From Schistosoma haematobium (taxonomy: Eukaryota; Platyhelminthes; Trematoda; Strigeidida; Schistosomatidae): DNA of 64,000 nucleotides. Both the position numbers and the translations under genes were made by a program. The stretch spans positions 25,651,809 to 25,715,808 of the forward strand of contig NC_067197.1 of the NCBI RefSeq assembly GCF_000699445.3, given 5' to 3'. The notes below the pieces were generated by a model. It was not told the DNA's origin, did not search any database, and worked only from the letters and a program-made list of their open reading frames with translations. Shown here piece by piece: positions 58,158 through 64,000 of this stretch. How positions within the stretch are numbered: position 1 is the stretch's first letter; every line of letters starts with the position of its first letter.

Positions 58158-60389
58158 CTACAATAGTAAAATTATAAGTACTGACAACAGTTAATGCATC
58201 CGTTTATAAAAAATGTTTAACCAACAGTAAAAGTAGTTTCTGTCAAAATAATGTGTCTTAACATTTCTTGACACCTAATCAGTGAAAGTAATATATTAGT
58301 AATTAATTGATAATTCACAATAATATTTAGTAATAAATATTCTGGTAAGAGATGGTTTTAAACAAAACAAGAACATCAAGGTGTCAGCATATGAATATGC
58401 ATCAATCTTAAGTTTGTTTAATCACATCTTTTGTATCCTGTTCATTTTATTATGATTTTCGGTCCTGTTTCGAATATCCATTTAAACTTCACAAACTAAT
58501 GTATATTAAACCTTTGTTTATAATTATATTATTCCTTATAATTTTAGGCTGTTTGCAGATGATATGAAGCTATGAAATAGAATGAATATATTTTGTTCCA
58601 CAAATTTTTTTATTCTTGTTATGTTTAAGTTTATCTACGGAACTGGTTGTGTGAAGTGTTATGTTTTATTCATTAAAACTGTAATATATATTTGGTTGAT
58701 GCTACTCAAGCAGGTAATCAAACAAATAAGAATGAAAACTTGAAACAGTCGACTATACATCTGTTATTTATTAATTACAGAAGAAATATAAATGATTGCA
58801 CCCGCATTACTTCTATCTATTTTGAGACTATTATTTAACAATATTTGATCATTATTTTTTATTCATAAAAAATAAGCTCCATTTCAAAACACTCCCATGT
58901 TCACAGTATTCCTTTGAGAGAGCACTTGGATTTTATTGGTAATTGTATACAAAAGCTTGTTTTTTCCATTAATTTATTTGAGTACTTGTAGTTAGACATA
59001 ATTGTTCTCAGTGGAAATAGTGACTAGCAGTGTAATGCAAGGCGCGCGTTTCGTCTTTACTTATAATGCTTGTGAATTAAGGCAATTTCGAGGCAATACG
59101 CACAAGATGCACATATGCCAATAACAGACTGATCAATCGCAGTCTTAAACATCAATGGGAAGATTCAAGTAAACAATACAAAGTGAATGTAATTATCAAG
59201 ATTGTTATTCTATTTCCTTGTTTACAGCAAAAAACATGATCAGACAATTTTTTTAAAAAATAATATGTCATAGTATTACAACAGGTACGAGGAAATAAGG
59301 AGAGAAACAAAATAACTAAAATAATGATACAGGATGTACCAAAAAATTAAGACTGAAAGTTTAGATAACTGAACATTTAACTCTGCTACGGGAAATAATA
59401 AGCTACTGATCAGTAACCAGTGTCTTTTTACTGGTCCATAAAGGTGATAGAACTATGTCGATCAAGTTGCAGTCGGGTCATAAGCTAAAGTAACTTGAAA
59501 TTTCGTAACAATTTTATATTTGCACATAGTCAGGAGTGACTGACAGAACGCTAGTGAATTGGATTTGTTTCGATACACTAATAAGCATGTAGTATAAAGT
59601 TTTCGCGAGAAGTAATTTCATTCTATAGATTTGGATCCATGTCATTCAGCATGGTAGTTAAGGAAAATGTGATGCTAAGGCCTGTAACTTAATAATGATA
59701 TTCCAGCTCCCTTCTTTTCACCCAACAATATATGCAGCCTCAAAAAATACGAAAATAAAAAAAATTGTGTATATTTTATCACAAATGATGAGACGTTTTT
59801 AATTCACTCCTTTGTCTCATATCATGCCGTTCAGATTAAAAATAAGAATATACCAGCATAGAACGTATTGCTGATGACTTTAATTGGTAGAATCTTGGAA
59901 AACTGGTACTCACTTCAGGAGATTGTGATTTGAACGATTTAAAAGTAAGTATGAAGACGATAGATCAGGATTTATTATAAATCAATATATTGATTTTCTT
60001 ATGCTTTATTTACCTTGCTCAATAGTCTGGGTTGAATTAATTAGCATGACTAGCCTTTCATAGCACCTAAACAATCAACTTAGTAAATGAACATAATTTA
60101 TAATATTATAACATTAAACTGCTATAATCAACAGATGTAACTGACTTACTAAGATGTATAATCACTCCATCTTCAATATATCCAAATGTTATAGAAAGGG
60201 GACAAAACTGAGTTTATACATCAATCGCAGTTTAACCAACTATAACCTTGCCCATTATACTTATAACCTCAAAAATGCCACAACAGTCTAACTTCATTAT
60301 AGTTAGATTAATCTATATTCCGGATAGTTTTATTATAACAGTACAAAACCAATTAGTTTCTTTATCAAGAAAAATAGATATAAACTTAC
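58158..60389. other. PAL intron between propeller exons
   Basis: It holds the truncated SM-alpha-like repeat (59010-59200). The remainder is AT-rich and featureless. Confidence 0.6.
59010..59200 (-). mobile_element. Truncated SM-alpha-like repeat
   Basis: Only the 3' half of the hammerhead remains (GACGAAACGCGCGCC on the - strand, near 59040-59058). It is joined by a deletion to the TTATAATGCTTGTGAATTAAGG block. That block and the following 130 bp match 18273-18430. Confidence 0.65.
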
Positions 60390-60796
60390 TTGTGAACTGG
60401 ATCATAATGAATCGCATAGACTGAAGGTTGTAGAGAGGAATCCCCATAACGTCTTATCAGTTTACCATTTAATGTGTAGCATAATACAGCTGCGTTTTCC
60501 CTGTCTGCCGCACACACTTGTTCAAGAGTACCATCCTCACTTGGAATTATAGTTAGACTGTGAACTACTTTAAAGTCTAAACTTCTGATATCCACGCTCG
60601 ATGAGTAACTTGGATCAGGGTACGGAAGTTCGCTTGCCCAATCTTCTTGTGACAATGATACAGGCATATGTACTGTATCATAATGATATTCTCGATTAGA
60701 TAAACCTAAAGCGGACCATTCTGTTATATAAGTCCCATCTGATGAAAATTTAACAATCCGTGAATTGCAGTAACCATCCGAAATAAATATATCCCC
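60390..60796 (-). CDS. PAL: PAL catalytic core, second propeller exon
   Basis: The exon opens GDIFISDGYCNSRIVKF, the hallmark PAL blade. Its tyrosine corresponds to the catalytic Tyr and its cysteine to one half of a conserved disulfide. Further on, KVVHSLTIIP contains the second zinc-ligand histidine, and AADRENAAVLCY contains the conserved substrate-site arginine. The intervening LSNREYHYDTVHMPVSLSQEDW stretch is longer than in vertebrate PAL. The acceptor is TATAG at 60797-60798 and the donor GTAAGT is at 60384-60389. The exon ends in phase 2, with AA completed by A from the next exon to give Lys. Confidence 0.95.
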
Positions 60797-61902
60797 CTAT
60801 ATTCAAATAAAAAGTATAGTGTCATAATTTTCAAGGGATTCATAGTTCGATAAAACAAGGCTTTGAAATAATACTCATTCTTTAACAAAAACAAAAGCTT
60901 TTGATGTTAAATATCTCTCTATTCTCTTAAATTATAAAAGTGAACTGATTTCAATAATATCAGTTCCTATAAAAACCTACAAATAGTATAGAACAAGTTG
61001 ATGATAATTTGAAAAGTACATAATATCATTTCTCTAAAGTAATGGAGATGATATATCCAAGTAGTTCTCACATGAATAACTAGTTCATAACATTGAAGAA
61101 ATCTCACTGTATAGTTAAATACCTATGTTCTTTAGAGTTCCGTTAATTTTTTTTTAAAAAACCTGGTTTTTGTAATTTTTGCTAACCAGATAAAGGAAAT
61201 TGTCCTAATAAGTGCTAAAATGTTAATTCTTGACCATATACTGTAAAGTTTAGAAACTTTACCCACCTCCTTTATGAATAGTACAATGATTTTAAATTAA
61301 ACTTTATAGTATCTTTATTTTAAAATTTATATAATTTCCATAGCCACAGTGAGCAAGAACACACTCAGATCAGAATTGATTTTGATCTAATCAATGTCAT
61401 TTAACGACTTGATATAAAAGAGAAGTTACCTTTTTAATTAACATACGAAAATTACACTTAGATATTTTACTTGTGCATACATATATGTACTTTTTATCAT
61501 GTTTCATCATATACTTTACCATAATTCGCAAATCGCAATAAATCCTGTTAGCTGTGATGATCATATATTAATTAGGTTTCTAAGCACCTCGGATAAGATT
61601 ATTAATGAATTTGTTTACGAAAAAACGTCAAGGTATAACTGTTAAATTTTAAAAAAAGATATCCATAATTTCAATAGACTCAGATTTATAATATCTGGTA
61701 TTAAATCTCGTTTATATTACTATCACTTCTGATGATGTAGAAGAGAACTTTTTCGCCAATTTCGAACTGTGTAATGTACTGTCGTTATATGACTATTGAA
61801 CGATTACGGATAATCGATGATCTTTATTAATGAAGTCTCTAGAAACTGAAATTGTATATTTTTTAAAGTTACTAGTAAAACTTTACTTATTAAATTACTT
61901 AC
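60797..61902. other. PAL intron between first two propeller exons
   Basis: AT-rich with no element or coding motif recognised. Confidence 0.6.
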
Positions 61903-62367
61903 CGTACTGGATATTGCAACATCTGATGGTTGACAGAACTGATATCTATTATTACCTGGTTTACCAGGTACGCCCAAAGTTAGACTGGGTTTATCCCACT
62001 TCATCCAATCAAACTTAAACACTTGATGCAGTGCCACATCAGTTATCCATACCGAAGTAGGTGCTCCTTCATTTCGTCTACGTTGTTGCTCTTTAGGTAA
62101 ATTGTTATCGTTGGTTGCATTGCTATCCATGAAATAACTTAATGTTACGCTATGTGGTAAAATAAACATATTACGTCCCCATTTCATACTGACATTGCCC
62201 GTGACTGGATTTACATGAAGAACTGTTTCGGTGTTTATATACTCCGCTCCATTTCGATAAATAAATTTTTCATTGAATGAATTATAAGTCCAAGTGTTTG
62301 GCCCGCGGTGTAAAACAATTAATTCATGTAGACCATTATCAGTTACTCTTGTTTCCACACCACTTAC
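61903..62367 (-). CDS. PAL: PAL catalytic core, first propeller exon
   Basis: PAL (peptidyl-alpha-hydroxyglycine alpha-amidating lyase, EC 4.3.2.5) cleaves hydroxyglycine-extended peptides made by PHM, giving amidated peptide and glyoxylate in secretory granules. This 155-codon exon (phase 0 at both ends) carries VLHRGPNTW, containing the catalytic arginine of the HRG motif, then FILPHSVTLS with the first zinc-binding histidine. It continues WITDVALHQVFKFDW and FCQPSDVA, the family's most recognisable blade sequences. A 15-residue polar insert (SNATNDNNLPKEQQ region) separates the PH motif from WITDVALHQV. The acceptor is TTATTAG and the donor GTAAGT. Confidence 0.95.
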
Positions 62368-62533
62368 CTAATAACAGTGCAAGAAAAGTAACTTAATCAC
62401 AGATAATATGTAGTCACTAAATGTGTGTTTAACTCATTACTTACTGATCTTTACAGTAAAAACGTTATTCCTAAAATATGCTTTTAATTTTGTAGTCGGA
62501 TTTTGTTCATCGTACAAGATATTTTGCTTCATT

Positions 62534-62535
<2 letters not shown>

Positions 62536-62602
<67 letters not shown>
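62536..62602 (+). repeat. TA microsatellite in PAL intron
   Basis: An uninterrupted run of about 33 TA units lies in the intron 62368-63203, the longest dinucleotide tract in the window. Frames of alternating Tyr-Ile across it are not genes. Confidence 0.97.
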
Positions 62603-62604
<2 letters not shown>

Positions 62605-63203
62605 CATTCTGCACAAATGTCGGACAACGAAAATGATGCTGATGCTTTGATGTCTTTCAATATAATTAATAAGCGCATAACGTTTAAATTTATTACGATT
62701 AGTACTGAACCCATCGCTCTAAAATTATTTGCACTAAATTATCCATTCAAAATGTTATTTGTGAATCTTGTTCTGCTTCGGTTACTCCATTTCCAAGAGT
62801 TGGTTACGTATTTATTTTCAACCTTTGTCAAAATTCCTTATTTCTTACTTTTTTCTAAGCTTTACTCAAACAGTAAGTCTTCTTCAGATATTACATAATA
62901 TATGACATTATTTATTCCTTTCCTAGAATTCCGGTTTTATATATATATCTTATCAAATCATTAAGATAAACTGATTTATATTATTCACATTGTAATAAGT
63001 TACGAAAGATAAGGACACATTTATAATATTTATGTTCAAAAAATATTTTGTAAATAATACGATAGTTTAAATTGAACTGCCATGCGCACTGTTACACGCC
63101 CCATCAGGAATTAAATTAGAATTTTAAGAGGACAGATTCGTAATTGTGCTGATCATAATGAATAATAGGGTAGAACATTATTTTAGATAAAGTATCTACC
63201 TAC

Positions 63204-63453
63204 CTGTCCTAGTAAAGATATATCGCGTAAAATTACATTCTCTGATGATAATGTGGTTTGAACAGAGGCAATGAAATTATCCACGGCTAGTAATAATCTT
63301 GATGAGGATCTTTGTAAACTATCATTTAAAGATTTAGTTTCTAAAAGAGTTTTTCTAACTGATTCGTTGGGAGACTCATGTATTAATTTCCATTTTGACC
63401 CATAGATATCTGAAGCACACATATTTTCTTGTTCTCCAAAAGAGTTCATTGGA
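63204..63453 (-). CDS. PAL: PAL, N-terminal region exon
   Basis: This is the most 5' exon of the amidating lyase visible in the window. It encodes about 83 residues ending DISLLGQ, and the next exon continues VSGV. That reproduces the family's start-of-propeller motif (GQVSGV). The acceptor is TGTAG before 63453 on the - strand and the donor is GTAGGT just below 63204. Upstream of the motif the exon encodes a polar, Ser/Asn/Leu-rich stretch with no family signature. It begins in the middle of a codon, so the signal-peptide exon must lie beyond position 63453, probably outside the window. The methionine-initiated frame reaching 63518 crosses the predicted splice site and is not taken as a start. 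Confidence 0.8.
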
Positions 63454-64000
63454 CTACAGAAAAAATAATATGAAATATGTTGCACAGTACAGAAAATTAT
63501 TTTAAATTGTAGAGACATAACTCAGTGTAAACATCGAAGTATAATACAGTTCGAATTCAATCATATATTCGCTGACAACACAATTATCTCATAACAGAAG
63601 CCAAAAACAAATCGAAAGACATATCAATAGTAAAGGGATTTTCTGTTCATAAAATAAACATCAGCTTTCAGGTGCACAACTAATAAAACATGCGTGTTCA
63701 TAATTTATTTGATGTTCATGAAACAAAATAAATGTTTTGGTATCCGTTTTAGTGGAAATTTCTGAATTGTGTCATCTTTGTCCTAAAATAATCATATTTA
63801 GATTAACCAGCAAGGATCAAATAGTTGTCCAATGTTCCGTGGTTTTCCCTAACTGTATAACTAAGGTCAGATTGTAAAGCTTATTACAAAATCTATTTAG
63901 ATTACACGTATCATGATTTGAGGAACATAAAACTGTATGAACAAAAATTAAAGTCAAGAAAGATTATTTAGAGAAATAATTTACTGAAATATATATTCTA
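63454..64000. other. PAL upstream intron, to window end
   Basis: The sequence upstream of the first visible PAL exon is AT-rich. I see no signal-peptide exon before the window ends. Confidence 0.55.

Noticed and set aside
62423..62714. Open frames with alternating Tyr-Ile on both strands
   Set aside because: They run across the TA microsatellite and are compositional.

Overview
This is an AT-rich, intron-bearing animal window that I read as a schistosome (trematode flatworm). The evidence is a split Wnt gene, a stand-alone PAL gene (flatworms encode PHM and PAL separately), many tRNA-like SINEs with hammerhead-ribozyme modules, SM-alpha-like hammerhead repeats, an RTE-clade retrotransposon of the schistosome SR2/Perere type, and several Penelope-like elements with GIY-YIG endonuclease domains. 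I see no prokaryotic features, and I do not assign a species.

Two protein-coding genes face each other tail to tail. A Wnt ligand gene runs on the + strand: five coding exons at 16019-16293, 19296-20194, 36902-37036, 37605-37774 and 38432-38606. Its signal-peptide exon was not found. A membrane-anchored peptidyl-alpha-hydroxyglycine alpha-amidating lyase (PAL) gene runs on the - strand: exons at 63204-63453, 61903-62367, 60390-60796, 57844-58157 and 45472-46085. Its 5' end lies beyond the window. Wnt is a secreted signal. PAL completes C-terminal amidation of neuropeptides in the secretory pathway. Their adjacency carries no evident functional link.

The rest is introns and intergenic DNA built from transposon debris. 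Region 1-16 kb is upstream of the recognised Wnt exons and holds SINEs, a decayed RTE copy (about 11.65-13.85 kb), microsatellites and one unrecognised decayed reading frame (4.07-4.93 kb). The 16.7-kb Wnt intron (20195-36901) holds the left arm of a large inverted repeat, SINEs, a decayed Penelope-like element (30.3-31.86 kb) and a full-length but broken RTE element with a 12-bp target duplication (33423-36644). The convergent intergenic space (38607-45471) holds a Penelope-like element interrupted by a second, fold-back Penelope-like element. The 11.8-kb PAL intron (46086-57843) holds the right arm of the inverted repeat.

The most striking structure is a pair of nearly identical 4.2-kb inverted arms (21755-25967 and 48394-52595). 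They are 22.4 kb apart, one inside a Wnt intron and one inside a PAL intron. Recombination between them would exchange the 3' exons of the two genes, and the exon phases at those introns do not match. The second notable theme is the number of hammerhead-ribozyme-like cores, in three repeat families (tRNA-like SINE, SM-alpha-like repeat, Penelope-like termini), in states from apparently intact to ruined.
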